Counted from the first letter of the stretch, positions 25,976 to 36,735 are shown. The stretch is DNA of 64,000 nucleotides from Pedobacter terrae (GCF_900100705.1 NZ_FNCH01000002.1:327379-391378); one strand, 5' to 3'. Notes: generated by a model from the sequence alone, not told the origin. Numbers and translations: made by a program.

Positions 25976-27145
25976 TTATTTGATATTCAACAATCCGAGT
26001 CGCCCATAAAGCTCTGCTATACAGGCTTCATCAAGCAGCCATTTTGGCTTTTCTTTACTTTCTTGATCGGTGGCCCATTTTGCCGTTAAAAACCCATATT
26101 GATCTTTGGAAAGTTTCCAGGCGCGGTCCAAATCTGAGGCGATGGCATTAACATAGGTTGGGTTATGGTCTACTTTATATAACGCCTCATATCCCCTGAA
26201 TAAAACCGTAACAAACCAGGGAAGATCAATCCTAAACCGGAATTCCCCCTTGTTCGGGGTAGAAAAAAATGTGAAGGCATTTTTTGCGATCATCCGGGCT
26301 TCATGAAGATAAGTGCGATCGCCTGTAAAGCGATACAAAAGTACGGCCGCTTCCAGCATAGATCCTGTATTGTATGTATAATAAGTAGCATTCTGAGTAC
26401 CATCCATCTTTATGTCATTGTAATAAATGGCATCAGGATTTCTAAGCCTGGCATGCATCCACTTATAAAATCGTTTGCCCCAATTTAGATAAGCCACTTC
26501 ATGAGTTGCTTCATAAAGTTTTAGTGCCGCCAGGGTTGCCATTCCATTACTGCAGGCAGGTTTCTGATCCTTGTGACCTTCGAGCCAATAAACGCCGCCC
26601 TGCAGGTTTTCATCCCAACCGCTTTCGATGAAACGGAATACTTCTTTGGCCTTTTTGACGTACAGCGGGTCTTTTGTATTGAAGTAGGCTTCGAGGTAAT
26701 CAATGCACACCAATGCATTATCATCATAGTACCGGTCTGCTTTTTCCAGTGCTACCGGATATGCCTGATAACCTGACGGAATGCGTACTGTATCCCGATA
26801 GGCCAAAACGCCGATCACCAGTGAATCCAGATACTGGTTATATTTATCCTTTAGATCTGGATATTTAACCAATACATTGGCGGCAGAGAACATTCCTGAA
26901 AAAGGCCATAAGAAACTAACCTTTTTTTCGTGTAAAACAGCACCCTGAAAATAATCGAGATTTACCTGTTTACCTGATGGATAATGTTCGCTAAAGAGCC
27001 CTAGGAAACTATCTATACGATAGTGTGTCCAGATTTTAGTGAACATCTCTTCGGCCCGGGCTTTGTATATGTTTTTTAAGACGGGTGTTTGAGCATAGGC
27101 ACTACCACAGAAAAGCAATACCAGGATGCAGGTGATCTTTTTCAT
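25976..27145 (-). CDS. Glycoside hydrolase family 76 (endo-alpha-1,6-mannanase type), exported
   Basis: About 389 residues from the ATG at 27145 (MKKITCILVLLFCGSAYAQ is a clear signal peptide; an earlier GTG at 27157 only adds four residues). The GH76 catalytic Asp pair is in KADRYYDDNALVCIDYLEAY near residue 140. Further (alpha/alpha)6-barrel segments are GGVYWLEGHKDQKPACSNGM and YYTYNTGSMLEAAVLLYRFT. It would cut the alpha-1,6 backbone of mannan in the periplasm. It is separated by 22 bp from the GH92 gene. Confidence 0.92.
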   Translation of the reverse strand: MKKITCILVLLFCGSAYAQTPVLKNIYKARAEEMFTKIWTHYRIDSFLGLFSEHYPSGKQVNLDYFQGAVLHEKKVSFLWPFSGMFSAANVLVKYPDLKDKYNQYLDSLVIGVLAYRDTVRIPSGYQAYPVALEKADRYYDDNALVCIDYLEAYFNTKDPLYVKKAKEVFRFIESGWDENLQGGVYWLEGHKDQKPACSNGMATLAALKLYEATHEVAYLNWGKRFYKWMHARLRNPDAIYYNDIKMDGTQNATYYTYNTGSMLEAAVLLYRFTGDRTYLHEARMIAKNAFTFFSTPNKGEFRFRIDLPWFVTVLFRGYEALYKVDHNPTYVNAIASDLDRAWKLSKDQYGFLTAKWATDQESKEKPKWLLDEACIAELYGRLGLLNIK

Positions 27146-27167
27146 ATATTTTATCACTCACCGCGGT

Positions 27168-29522
27168 TTACTGAACTGATGGGGGCGGCAGTTTTACTCC
27201 CCAGTTTTTATTGGGTTTACTTCCCATTTTAAGGGTAAGCGTTCCCCCCTGCATCAGTTGATCACGATACAGCCAGGCCTGGTTAAGTACCTTTCCATTC
27301 CAGGAAGCAGATTGTACGAAAACATTTTCATTTGAGTTGTTTTCAGCTTTTATGGTCAGCAATTTCCCGTTGCCCAGTGTAATGATTGACTGGTCAAAAA
27401 CAGGACTTCCAATCTGAAGGGTTGGCCTGAAATCCGTCAATCCCTTTACATCAAAGAGTCCGAGCGATGACATGACATACCAGGAACCCAACTGGCCCTG
27501 ATCTTCGTCCTGACCATAACCGTAACCGTGGATGCTTTCCGTTCCATAAAACTCATCACATATGGCCCTCGTCCATTTTTGAGTAAGCCAGGGCGATGAA
27601 GAGTAGTTAAATAGCCAGCTGATGTGCAGGTTGGGTTGATTGCCATGATTGTAAAGAGACTGTATGCCTGCAAATGCGTCTATGGTTTTGCCGCCACCAA
27701 AAGCATTTTTCCTGGAGGTTTCGAAAATTTCATTCAGCCTGTTATTAAAGGTTTTTTCTCCGATCTCATTGATCAGGGATTTAGGGTTTTGCGGCACATA
27801 AAAAGTATATTGTGTGGCATTGCCTTCCTGAAAGCCCCGCCACGCTTCTAAAGGATCAAACTTGTTGATAAACGTGCCATCTTCCATTTTAGGACGCACA
27901 AGCTTTAACGTTTTATCGAATATATTTTTCCAACCATCTGACAGTTGGATCATTTTCTGATAATCTGCTGTTTTACCCAACCTTTTGGCAAATTGCGCTG
28001 CAGCGAAGGCGCTGTAACTATATTCAAGCGTATGCGAACCGGAAAAATGAGACCCGGTCGAATCTGTTTTGTCGGCATCTAAATAGGGTACGTAACCTTT
28101 CGTTATAAAACTTTTGGTATCCATTTTGCCCGAACCTACCAGGCGATTTTGATAACCGAGTTCATTTCCCTTTACGGCTTCATAAGCTAAATTCAAATCA
28201 TAATCACGAATGCCAGCCTGATAAGCCCCCGCGATGGCCAAGCCCACGAAATTGGTACCCACGCCGGAAACAAAATTGCTGTTGGCTATTCCATCACCAA
28301 ACCAGCCACGTTCTTTATAAATTTCCAGCTGGGTGTGCACAAAATCACTGTAATGGGTAGGATAAGAAAGTGCCCATAGTTGGGTAATGTTCCAGAAACC
28401 TCCCCATATGGCATCGGTGTTCATAAAATTATAGCTGAATTTCCCCTTTGCATCTTTAGGCAGCTGACCGATGGTACCATCATGTCTTGGAAAATTTCCA
28501 TTCACATCGCTGGCGATTCCCCGCCCCAAAAGCGCATGATAAAGGCCGGTATAAAATTTTGTTTTAGCCGCAACATTTTTGGTTGATACCTTGAGTTTAT
28601 TCAGTGCAATACTCCATTCGCGCTGAGCAGCCGCTTTTGCCGTAGCAAAAGCCAGGTGCTCGGCTTCAGTTTTTAGGTTAAGCTTTGCATTGGCAACGGA
28701 GGTATAAGAAAGGCCAACCTTGATTTCGATGCTTTCCTTTTCTGCCGTTTTATAGCCTAAATATAAACCTGCACCGATTCCTTTCGATGATCTTTGATTC
28801 GCTACTGCGGCATCTTTAGCCAAAGCGCCCACTGTAAATGGCTTTTTATTGAGTTCCCCAAAAAAGTACATGGCAACGCGCCCGCCCTCATCATAGGTTT
28901 TAACATATTTAGGATAGGTAATTACATAGCCTTGAAAATGGGTATCATCAATCATTTCTACCGAAGCGTCTGTTACCGGCCCACTTTCGCCCTGAACATT
29001 TCCTATCGACAGGATGATTCTTGAACTGTCTGATTTTGGAAAGGTATATCGATGAAACCCCACACGCTTTGTAGCCGTAAGTTCGGCTTTAATCTTAAAA
29101 TCGTCCAAAATTACTGAATAGTACCCTGGTGATGCAAATTCATTTTCCCTCGAAAAGCCTGAACGATAACCGCTTCCGGGCTTCTCAAGTGCTCCTGGAA
29201 CGGTTTTCAATCTACCAGCTGTTGGCATAAAGCTGATCCCGCCAACCTGCCACTCATGAAAATGCACAAAGCCCTCTATTGACGTGTGCCGGGTATCATA
29301 ACCAACGGCCTCCCAGCCTTGCAGGTTTCCGTAACTGCCATTGGTAGACGGTGCAAGTTTTGCCATTCCATAAGGTACTGCTGCGGGGGTATAAAAAAAC
29401 CACCTGCTGTGTGCGGTACCGATATTAGGATTCACAAATTTCAGCACATCCTGTGCATAGGAAATAGCATGAAAAAAAATTAAAACCAGGAGAATGGATA
29501 GCGATTTAAGGCCTGTTTTCAT
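27168..29522 (-). CDS. Glycoside hydrolase family 92 alpha-mannosidase, exported
   Basis: A 784-residue exo-acting alpha-mannosidase with a signal peptide (to about residue 23). GH92 marks are VNPNIGTAHSRWFFYTPAAV near the start, EGFVHFHEWQVGGISFMPTA, NTDAIWGGFWNITQLWALSY, and the calcium/catalytic-region signature GYGQDEDQGQLGSWYVMSSL near residue 690. It would remove alpha-1,2 or alpha-1,3 mannose branches of fungal or N-glycan mannan. It is placed between two GH76 genes. Confidence 0.94.
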   Translation of the reverse strand: MKTGLKSLSILLVLIFFHAISYAQDVLKFVNPNIGTAHSRWFFYTPAAVPYGMAKLAPSTNGSYGNLQGWEAVGYDTRHTSIEGFVHFHEWQVGGISFMPTAGRLKTVPGALEKPGSGYRSGFSRENEFASPGYYSVILDDFKIKAELTATKRVGFHRYTFPKSDSSRIILSIGNVQGESGPVTDASVEMIDDTHFQGYVITYPKYVKTYDEGGRVAMYFFGELNKKPFTVGALAKDAAVANQRSSKGIGAGLYLGYKTAEKESIEIKVGLSYTSVANAKLNLKTEAEHLAFATAKAAAQREWSIALNKLKVSTKNVAAKTKFYTGLYHALLGRGIASDVNGNFPRHDGTIGQLPKDAKGKFSYNFMNTDAIWGGFWNITQLWALSYPTHYSDFVHTQLEIYKERGWFGDGIANSNFVSGVGTNFVGLAIAGAYQAGIRDYDLNLAYEAVKGNELGYQNRLVGSGKMDTKSFITKGYVPYLDADKTDSTGSHFSGSHTLEYSYSAFAAAQFAKRLGKTADYQKMIQLSDGWKNIFDKTLKLVRPKMEDGTFINKFDPLEAWRGFQEGNATQYTFYVPQNPKSLINEIGEKTFNNRLNEIFETSRKNAFGGGKTIDAFAGIQSLYNHGNQPNLHISWLFNYSSSPWLTQKWTRAICDEFYGTESIHGYGYGQDEDQGQLGSWYVMSSLGLFDVKGLTDFRPTLQIGSPVFDQSIITLGNGKLLTIKAENNSNENVFVQSASWNGKVLNQAWLYRDQLMQGGTLTLKMGSKPNKNWGVKLPPPSVQ

Positions 29523-29540
29523 AAAATTGAGGATCTGTTA

Positions 29541-30746
29541 TTAAAATTTTGATAGCATTGCTTGTAGTCTTTGCATCCAGGCCTGATCTACAGTTTCCAT
29601 TTCCGTAGAACGGTTCTGGCCATCAAAGCCTGCAAAGAAATAATAGCCCAATGTAGTTGAATTTCGATTGGCAATATTTAGCCGGTTGATATTTTCTCTG
29701 GCATATACCAGCCAGGCTTCATTTTTGTCGGCTTCATAAAGTCTGATCATGGCTTGAGAGCCCCAGGCACACCACGCCGGGTTGATCCTGGTTTCTGCGG
29801 TATTGAAGACATAACCTTTGTATAGTGCGTTCCAGAGCGTATTATTCATGGCTTTTCCCAAATTTTGGGCTTTGGTTAGATAAGAAGGGTCGTTGAAAAC
29901 CTTACTATAAATCAGAAAAGCTTCTATCATTATGGCATTATCATAGGTAAATTTTTCGTTGTGTTTTAAGCCTTCACCGGCACCATCTATCTTCCAGATG
30001 TAAAGGCCGGTATTTGCATCGAACATTTTTGCACTCAGCCAGGCATCAACCTGCCTTGCCCAGTCTCTGTAGATGGATTCTCCGGTTAAACCATACAGCT
30101 TAGCGAACAATTGGAGGGTTAATCCATTGGTTTGCGTAGGCTTTTCAGGTTTCTGGGTGTTCCAGTAAAAGCCTCCGCCGTAAGCGTTATCCCAAAGACC
30201 ACTGTTAATCAACCAGTCAGCACAGGCTTTAGCCTTCGCCAGGTAAGCCTGTTTATCGGCACCTGTTGTTACCTCATAAGCCTCCAGGTATACCATTCCG
30301 CTCAATGCATTATCATCCACATATTTATCTCCGCCCGCGCCGCTGCCATCAAGGTTAACTGATGCGAAATACCCGCCCCGCAGGTCTTTCTTATCCCACA
30401 TGTTGTCCATGAATTTGAATGTATTGTTCATATACACCAAATAACCCGTTTCTCCTGCAGCAACCATGGCGACATCGGCATAAATCTGGCTTACGTTATA
30501 CCACTCAAAACAATTCGAAGATTTTGATGTGGTGTTGGCCCGGTACCCGTAACTGGCGGTAAGCAGGTTATTTACTGTAAAATTGTGGGTATCCTTTGCC
30601 TGCTGAAGGTAATTGACCGCTGCGCCCGGAACTACCGGAGGCACTACAGGCGGTGGAGGAACTGGTGCCGGCGCAGGTTCTTTTTTACATGAAAATGCGA
30701 AAAAGAGGGCGAGCATAAATACGGTATATCTGAATATTGCTTTCAT
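29541..30746 (-). CDS. GH76-family surface lipoprotein
   Basis: About 401 residues from the ATG at 30746. I prefer this start because MKAIFRYTVFMLALFFAFSC gives a proper lipoprotein signal with Cys20; a longer frame to 30836 adds 30 unrelated residues and runs into the SusE stop region. A Pro-rich linker (PAPAPVPPPPVVPPVVPG) follows. The GH76 Asp pair is in GGDKYVDDNALSGMVYLEAY. The lipid anchor and linker suggest a surface endomannanase feeding the SusCD pair. Confidence 0.92.
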   Translation of the reverse strand: MKAIFRYTVFMLALFFAFSCKKEPAPAPVPPPPVVPPVVPGAAVNYLQQAKDTHNFTVNNLLTASYGYRANTTSKSSNCFEWYNVSQIYADVAMVAAGETGYLVYMNNTFKFMDNMWDKKDLRGGYFASVNLDGSGAGGDKYVDDNALSGMVYLEAYEVTTGADKQAYLAKAKACADWLINSGLWDNAYGGGFYWNTQKPEKPTQTNGLTLQLFAKLYGLTGESIYRDWARQVDAWLSAKMFDANTGLYIWKIDGAGEGLKHNEKFTYDNAIMIEAFLIYSKVFNDPSYLTKAQNLGKAMNNTLWNALYKGYVFNTAETRINPAWCAWGSQAMIRLYEADKNEAWLVYARENINRLNIANRNSTTLGYYFFAGFDGQNRSTEMETVDQAWMQRLQAMLSKF

Positions 30747-30795
30747 AAAAACAGGTTTAAAAACCACCGGCAACCCACCGGTGGCAGCGCTTAAT

Positions 30796-31923
30796 TTATT
30801 GAGTAATGATGCTATGCGTATACGGACCAGTTGCACTAAGACTAACGGTAGCCTTCACGCTTTTGTTATCGGCAGCAGGATCGAACTTATAGGTATTGTT
30901 CCATTGATCGTTGGATACAGCATTCAGATAAAAATAGGATGCTGCCTGACCTACAGGGCTTACATTGTTTACATTGCTGCTGCCCATGTATTTTATACCT
31001 GCAGCGGTATGAAGCGCAAATTTATAACGCTCGTCTCTACCCCATGAAAACGGATAGAAAACAACCGGTATTGCGCCAGATTGCCAGGTGCCGTTAGCCG
31101 TGTAGTTTAGTTGTCCGATTTCGCTTGAATAGGCAGACATATAGAGTCCCATACTTTGAATTTCGGTTACTTCTAACACACTTGCTACATTGAAATCGTA
31201 CTTCAGGTAATACACTTTTGTATCGCCGTTAACGGTAATTGTTGAAGCGCCTTCTTTAATTAAAGTGCCTTCAGCATAAAATTTTCTTCCGCCGGCAGTT
31301 GGCTTGTCTGTAAGCTGGTAAGTTCCGGCTTTTAGTGAAGTATATAGTTCATAAACGCCGTCTTCAAGCTTTTTAAACCGGAGCGCTTTGCTCACATCAT
31401 CACCACTTTCTGTTGCCGAACCCGTTAGGTAAAGGTCGGTTGGCACATCGGCAAATCCTGCCGGGCGTTCGAGCTGTAATGTCCTGCTTTCCTGACCGGT
31501 TTTCTTGTTACTGGCTTTTGACGCGATTACGGTCCAGCTGACCTTACCTGTAGAAGAGGAGTTAATACCACATAATGCCGCAATTTTGGTCAGGTCTTTA
31601 TGCGATATGGTAACCTGGGCTTGTATTCCTCCGCCATCAGAAATTACTTTAAAAACCGGGTTAGAGAAGTTACCGCCTTCTTTGTCGAAGGCCACTTCAT
31701 AAAGTACAAGTCCTCCATCTTCGGGAGTTGCTGCTGTCCACTTAAACTGTTGGACCGCAGATGCATTAGCCGGGGTGAGTTTTATGCTCGCCATATTGGC
31801 CGGCAGGCTTAATGCGCCGGTTGTGCTCATGTTTTCGTTAAGTGAGTGCTCATCCTTTTTGCAAGAGCTTGCAGCGGTGCATATCACCAGCACCATAGCA
31901 AATAATGTTTTGAGATTTTTCAT
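30796..31923 (-). CDS. SusE-domain outer-membrane glycan-binding lipoprotein
   Basis: A 375-residue lipoprotein (MKNLKTLFAMVLVICTAASSC, lipobox Cys21, followed by KKDE). An N-terminal SusE domain (about residues 35-160, LSLPANMASIKLTPANASAV) is followed by starch-binding-like beta-sandwich regions ending in FDPAADNKSVKATVSLS. It sits directly after SusD, as is usual. Role: surface binding of mannan or mannooligosaccharides. Confidence 0.9.
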   Translation of the reverse strand: MKNLKTLFAMVLVICTAASSCKKDEHSLNENMSTTGALSLPANMASIKLTPANASAVQQFKWTAATPEDGGLVLYEVAFDKEGGNFSNPVFKVISDGGGIQAQVTISHKDLTKIAALCGINSSSTGKVSWTVIASKASNKKTGQESRTLQLERPAGFADVPTDLYLTGSATESGDDVSKALRFKKLEDGVYELYTSLKAGTYQLTDKPTAGGRKFYAEGTLIKEGASTITVNGDTKVYYLKYDFNVASVLEVTEIQSMGLYMSAYSSEIGQLNYTANGTWQSGAIPVVFYPFSWGRDERYKFALHTAAGIKYMGSSNVNNVSPVGQAASYFYLNAVSNDQWNNTYKFDPAADNKSVKATVSLSATGPYTHSIITQ

Positions 31924-31936
31924 ATTCTTACGAGGC

Positions 31937-33559
31937 TTAGTAACCAGGGTTTTGCGTTAAATTTTTGTTCAGGCTTACCTCGCTTGACGGAATTGCCCAT
32001 AAATAATCTCTTTGCGGATTAAACTTGCGTTGTTGTGTTCTGATGTAGCCACCATCTATGTTCTGGTCTGTTGCAAATTTTGCACCATGGGCAAAGCCAT
32101 TCATGGTAACTTCTGCTACTCGCCAGCGTCTGATGTCATCTGTTCTCAAACCTTCCATTGCAAGCTCAGCCCTGCGTTCGCGACGGATAACAGCGGTTAA
32201 ATCTCCTGACGGAAAACTTAAGGCTGCCGGATCGGTGAAACCAGCCCTGGCACGGAGCGCACCAATTGTTTTCGCCCATATAGTGGCATCCATCTGCCCC
32301 AAGGCGTTTTTCGCTTCGGCGTAAGTGAGCAACACCTCCGCATAACGGAAAAGGTGTAAATTATTTCCGGATACAAAACTCGATAAAGCAATGGGGTCGA
32401 AATATTTTCTCCAGTAATAACCTGTAGCAGAAGCACTTTGCGAACCCGGCGAATATTCATCCAGGCCTGGCTGAACGGGATCTGAACCTGGTTTAATGTA
32501 AATTGTTTTGGTCGTATTATTAGGATTTACCCACGTATACCGGTCATAAACCACCGTGGCGGTGAGCCTTGGATCGCGGTTGATATAAGGGTTGGTTTCC
32601 ACATAACCTGAACCGGCTTCTTTAATTCCTTTTCCGTTAAGCATGATATAGTCATCTACCAACTCCTGTGTCGGAGCCATGGCACTCACCCTTCCGCCAA
32701 CTGTTCTCGGGGCAAAATCCCAGAAATTTTGCCAGGTTCTCACCGTTGGAACATATTGAAGGGACAATATACTTTCGCTGTTGGTTTTGTTGGTTGCAGG
32801 GTCACTAAATAAGGCACTGTAATTCGACGTTAATGAATAGGTGCCGTAGGTTGCTTGATTGTTGATTAACTTTTCGCAAACCGCCACTACTTCTGCCATT
32901 TTGTTTCCCTGGTAAAGCAATGTTCTCATCTGCAGGGCAAGTGCTGCACCTTTTGTAATCCTGCCGTTTTCACTGGCCGGGAGCTGATCTTTACTTGGAA
33001 GATTAGGAATTGCCGCTTCAAGCTGAGCGATAATGTATTCGCTTACCGCTGCTTTTGAGGTACGTGGAATCACCTGAGCCTCTTCTGGTGTAAGGTCGTG
33101 ATCCGGAAGGGGCACATCTCCATACCATTTACTTAGATTAAACAATGCAAAAGCCCTCATAAACTGGTTTTCGGCTTTCATCCTGGCGATAGTTGCCGCC
33201 GGAAGTGTTTTATTTTGGTCTACATTTTCTAAAAATATGTTGACTGACTTTATGGTTTTGTAATAACTTGCCCAATCTCCGGCAAACTTGGCGGTAAGCG
33301 AAGTGGCATTTCCGCTTGCAATCAGGTTAAGGTCTCCTGAAGGTGAATATGCGTTATCAGAGAGTGCTTCCGGCTCAAAATATAATGAACTGTTGTAAAG
33401 CAAGCTGTAATTATTATTGAGCGCACTGTTTACATTCACATCCACGGTCCAGAATGTTAAATCTGAAAACCGGTCGGTTGGCGCAATATCGAGCTTTTTA
33501 CATCCTGCAAAAGCAAGAAGGCTAAAAGCGATGATGAGGGTTTTATTTAAAAATTTCAT
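31937..33559 (-). CDS. SusD/RagB-family surface glycan-binding lipoprotein
   Basis: A 540-residue lipoprotein with signal MKFLNKTLIIAFSLLAFAGC (Cys20) and the family start KKLDIAPTDRFSDLTFWT. The TPR-like helices include FMRAFALFNLSKWYGDVPLP and, near the C-terminus, RYAEVLLTYAEAKNALGQ and RRERRAELAMEGLRTDDIRR, the hallmark closing segment. It forms the lid of the SusC transporter encoded 23 bp upstream. Confidence 0.95.
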   Translation of the reverse strand: MKFLNKTLIIAFSLLAFAGCKKLDIAPTDRFSDLTFWTVDVNVNSALNNNYSLLYNSSLYFEPEALSDNAYSPSGDLNLIASGNATSLTAKFAGDWASYYKTIKSVNIFLENVDQNKTLPAATIARMKAENQFMRAFALFNLSKWYGDVPLPDHDLTPEEAQVIPRTSKAAVSEYIIAQLEAAIPNLPSKDQLPASENGRITKGAALALQMRTLLYQGNKMAEVVAVCEKLINNQATYGTYSLTSNYSALFSDPATNKTNSESILSLQYVPTVRTWQNFWDFAPRTVGGRVSAMAPTQELVDDYIMLNGKGIKEAGSGYVETNPYINRDPRLTATVVYDRYTWVNPNNTTKTIYIKPGSDPVQPGLDEYSPGSQSASATGYYWRKYFDPIALSSFVSGNNLHLFRYAEVLLTYAEAKNALGQMDATIWAKTIGALRARAGFTDPAALSFPSGDLTAVIRRERRAELAMEGLRTDDIRRWRVAEVTMNGFAHGAKFATDQNIDGGYIRTQQRKFNPQRDYLWAIPSSEVSLNKNLTQNPGY

Positions 33560-33582
33560 ATGAGTAATTCTAGCCGTGAATA

Positions 33583-36500
33583 TTAAAAGGTGATGTCAAG
33601 ACCTGCTCCGTAAAAAATTGGTAATGGATACTGGCGGGCGCTATTCGAACTCGAACCAGTGCTCAGGTTATTCCCGAATTCTGAAGTTTCCGGGTCGATA
33701 AATTTAAGTTTTGAAAGCGTAAACAAATTCTGCCCGATCAGGGAAACCCTCAGGCGCTGAATACCTGCTTTTTGTGTTAGTGCCTGTGGCAAGGTATAGC
33801 CGATGTTCACATTTTTTAAACGTGCGTAAGCCGCATCATATTTGTAAAGATCGGAACCCGTTCTCCAGTTGTTGGTATTTGATGGCGATCCGATGTTGGC
33901 AAAAATCGGGTAGCGTGCATCAGGATTTCCCGGACTCCAGTAATCGGTCATGTGCTCATAAACTGTTGCGCCATAACCATAATGAAAAGGCTCAACAAGT
34001 TCTCCGCGAAGGAATGTTTCGCGTTTACCCACCCCCTGGATGAACAACTGAAGATCGAAACCTTTTACAGCCAGGCGGTAGGTGAATCCGAAAGTATATC
34101 TTGGGAAGGGATTGCCCAATACAGTTTTATCTTTTGCATCAATCACGCCGTCATTATTCAGATCTTTAAATTTAACGTCTCCCGGAACAACTGCATTTCC
34201 GGCAATTTTCGGAGCGCTGTTGATGTCTGCCTGATTTTGAAAAAATCCATTGGTTTGATAGCCGTAATATTGTGTAATGGGTTCGCCCACACGTCTAAGC
34301 AACTGGAATACATCCTGATTGATGATCTGTTCAGTAGCTCCACCCGATAACTGAAGCAACTTGTTTTGGTTGTCTGCTACATTAAGGCTAAAACTTTGGG
34401 TTACGTTTTCTCCACGTAAATTGTAGGTAACCGAAGCTTCCCAGCCTTTACTTCTCACTTTCGCCACATTAAAATCGGGTGTAGCCGCACCAAATATTGC
34501 CGGAACATCCTGCCTTGGCTGAAGGATATCTCTGGTTACTTTATTGAAGTAATCAAAAGTAGCCGTTAATGCATTGTCAAAAAAACCTGCTTCCAAACCG
34601 ATATTTAAGGTAGAAGCTTTTTCCCAGGTTAAATCCCGGTTAGATAATAATGTACCTGCGCCACCTACCGGGATATTATTGAATCCATAAGCACTTGCAT
34701 AGTTAAAATAGGTGGTTTGATACTGGAAGTTGCCCACATTCTGATTTCCTAAAACCCCGTATGAGGCACGAAGTTTCAGATTGCTTACCGTACGCTTTAA
34801 GGATTCCATAAAAGACTCCTGAGAGATAATCCAGCCTGCACTCAGCGATGGAAAGAAACTGCCGCGGTTGCCCCTGGCAAATTTTGAGGAAGCATCGTAA
34901 CGTGCAGTGGCCTCCAGCAAATAACGGTCTTCGAAAGCATAATTGAGTCTGCCAAATAAAGACTGCAAGCTATTGGAGTTAATCGCTAAGCTATTATTAG
35001 AATTAATGGGATCCACTATAGTTCCTGTTGTTGGCGTTCCCAGTAACTGGTCTGTTAAGGTTTTTTGAAGCTGAAAGCCACGTTGTGAATAATTTTCGCT
35101 TGAAGCACCCAATTGAACTTTAAAATCGTGCGCTGCAATTTTCTTTCCATATTCCAGATAAACTTTGGTGTTGAAAAGTTGCGATTTGCTGTTGGCATCC
35201 AAAACCGAGCGATCATCTCCGTAAACGCCTGAAGGAAGATAATTTACCTGTCTACGGCGGAAAAATGTGCCATTATTTTGCAAGGTTCCACCGAATTCGC
35301 CGGTTAGTTTCAGGTTTTTGGTAATGTTAAACTGTCCATTGAATGAGCCGAAAATCTCATCATTATCGGCCTGGTTAAATCCGCCGTTTTCCAGAACGCC
35401 GTATTCATTGTACTGTGAAGCAAAAGGATTGGTGAGGTAGTTGCCATTTTCGTCCTGCCAGTTGAAATTTTGTGGAACCCTGTTTGCATCGGCGAAGATA
35501 TTGTTATCACCCACGCTGTTGGTCTTGTTTCTGGTTTTGGTATAAAGCAAGATGAAATTCGTGCGCAATTTTCCGATAACATTGGTCTGATTTAACCTCA
35601 AATTGTATTTCTGATAGCCGAATTTTGATCCCTCACCCCCATTGCCAATAAAATTACTTTGCTGATCCTGGAAACCTGCTGAAACGTAGAAGGCGCTTTT
35701 TTCTCCACCACCGGCAATATTTACGTTATGTGACTGTTGTGGTGCCGTGCGTAAAAGATGATCGATATCCCAGGTGCCATCTCCCTGATCTTTGAGTTGT
35801 TGAATCTGATCTGGTGTATAAGCCGGGCTTAAACCTGAATTAACCAAAGATTCGTTTTTATAATAAGCATTTTGCCAGGCCGGAACTTTATGTACCAGCA
35901 CATTGGCATCCTGGATACCGTAACTTCCATTATAAGAAACTGTAGTTTTTTGATTGAGCTTACCGGCTTTCGTGGTAATCAATATTACGCCATTTGCCGC
36001 TCTTGAACCGTAAATGGCAGCAGAACCGGCATCTTTTAGTACAGAGACGCTCGCAATATCGTTTGGATTAATGGTGTTTAAATTCCCTCCAACAATACCA
36101 TCCACAACCACCAGGGGCGTATTGTCTCCTAAAGTCCCTACCCCCCTGATATTCACGGTAACATCACTTCCGGGGTTTAGGTTGGTTTGCTGAATGATCA
36201 GATTGGGCGCTTCGCCCTGCAATGCCTGGTAGGCATTCAGTACGGGTTTATTTTCGATGTTCTTTGCATCAATCGTGCTCACCGAACCAGTTATAGATAC
36301 CCGTTTTTGTGTACCATAACCCACAACCACCACGTCATTCAACTCGTTTCCGGCAGCAGGCACCAGCTTTACGTTAATTACTTTTCTCGAGGCAATGGCA
36401 ACCTCCTGGCCCGTATAACCGATATAGGAAAAAGAGAGGCTTCCTGACGCCAGATTATCCGGAACTGAAATGCTGTAGTTTCCGTTAGCATCTGTAACAG

Positions 36501-36735
36501 TGCCTACCGATGTGCCTTTAATCTGCACATTTACACCCGGAAGGCCGCTGCCTTTCTCGTCCACTACTTTTCCGCCTATGGTCATATTTTTAGATCCTTG
36601 CCCCAACAGCATTAAAGCAGAGGGGCTTGCAGCGAGGTAACCTGGCATAAAAAGCACCAGTACGACCAACAGCAAGGCCAGCTGCCTGCAGCAGCACCAC
36701 TTAAGTTTTTTTGATTGGTAAATTTTGAGTCTCAT
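33583..36735 (-). CDS. SusC/RagA-family TonB-linked outer-membrane transporter (mannan locus)
   Basis: About 1050 residues from the ATG at 36735 (MRLKIYQSKKLKWCCCRQ, followed by the hydrophobic LALLLVVLVLFMPGYLA); a longer frame to 36768 adds 11 residues. Order: signal peptide, carboxypeptidase-regulatory domain (about 50-140, GGKVVDEKGSGLPGVNVQIK), TonB-box region NDVVVVGYGTQKRVSITGSV, plug with VVDGIVGGNLNTINPNDIAS and SVLKDAGSAAIYGSRAANGV, barrel, ending PLPIFYGAGLDITF. It imports mannan fragments with its SusD partner. Confidence 0.95.
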   Translation of the reverse strand: MRLKIYQSKKLKWCCCRQLALLLVVLVLFMPGYLAASPSALMLLGQGSKNMTIGGKVVDEKGSGLPGVNVQIKGTSVGTVTDANGNYSISVPDNLASGSLSFSYIGYTGQEVAIASRKVINVKLVPAAGNELNDVVVVGYGTQKRVSITGSVSTIDAKNIENKPVLNAYQALQGEAPNLIIQQTNLNPGSDVTVNIRGVGTLGDNTPLVVVDGIVGGNLNTINPNDIASVSVLKDAGSAAIYGSRAANGVILITTKAGKLNQKTTVSYNGSYGIQDANVLVHKVPAWQNAYYKNESLVNSGLSPAYTPDQIQQLKDQGDGTWDIDHLLRTAPQQSHNVNIAGGGEKSAFYVSAGFQDQQSNFIGNGGEGSKFGYQKYNLRLNQTNVIGKLRTNFILLYTKTRNKTNSVGDNNIFADANRVPQNFNWQDENGNYLTNPFASQYNEYGVLENGGFNQADNDEIFGSFNGQFNITKNLKLTGEFGGTLQNNGTFFRRRQVNYLPSGVYGDDRSVLDANSKSQLFNTKVYLEYGKKIAAHDFKVQLGASSENYSQRGFQLQKTLTDQLLGTPTTGTIVDPINSNNSLAINSNSLQSLFGRLNYAFEDRYLLEATARYDASSKFARGNRGSFFPSLSAGWIISQESFMESLKRTVSNLKLRASYGVLGNQNVGNFQYQTTYFNYASAYGFNNIPVGGAGTLLSNRDLTWEKASTLNIGLEAGFFDNALTATFDYFNKVTRDILQPRQDVPAIFGAATPDFNVAKVRSKGWEASVTYNLRGENVTQSFSLNVADNQNKLLQLSGGATEQIINQDVFQLLRRVGEPITQYYGYQTNGFFQNQADINSAPKIAGNAVVPGDVKFKDLNNDGVIDAKDKTVLGNPFPRYTFGFTYRLAVKGFDLQLFIQGVGKRETFLRGELVEPFHYGYGATVYEHMTDYWSPGNPDARYPIFANIGSPSNTNNWRTGSDLYKYDAAYARLKNVNIGYTLPQALTQKAGIQRLRVSLIGQNLFTLSKLKFIDPETSEFGNNLSTGSSSNSARQYPLPIFYGAGLDITF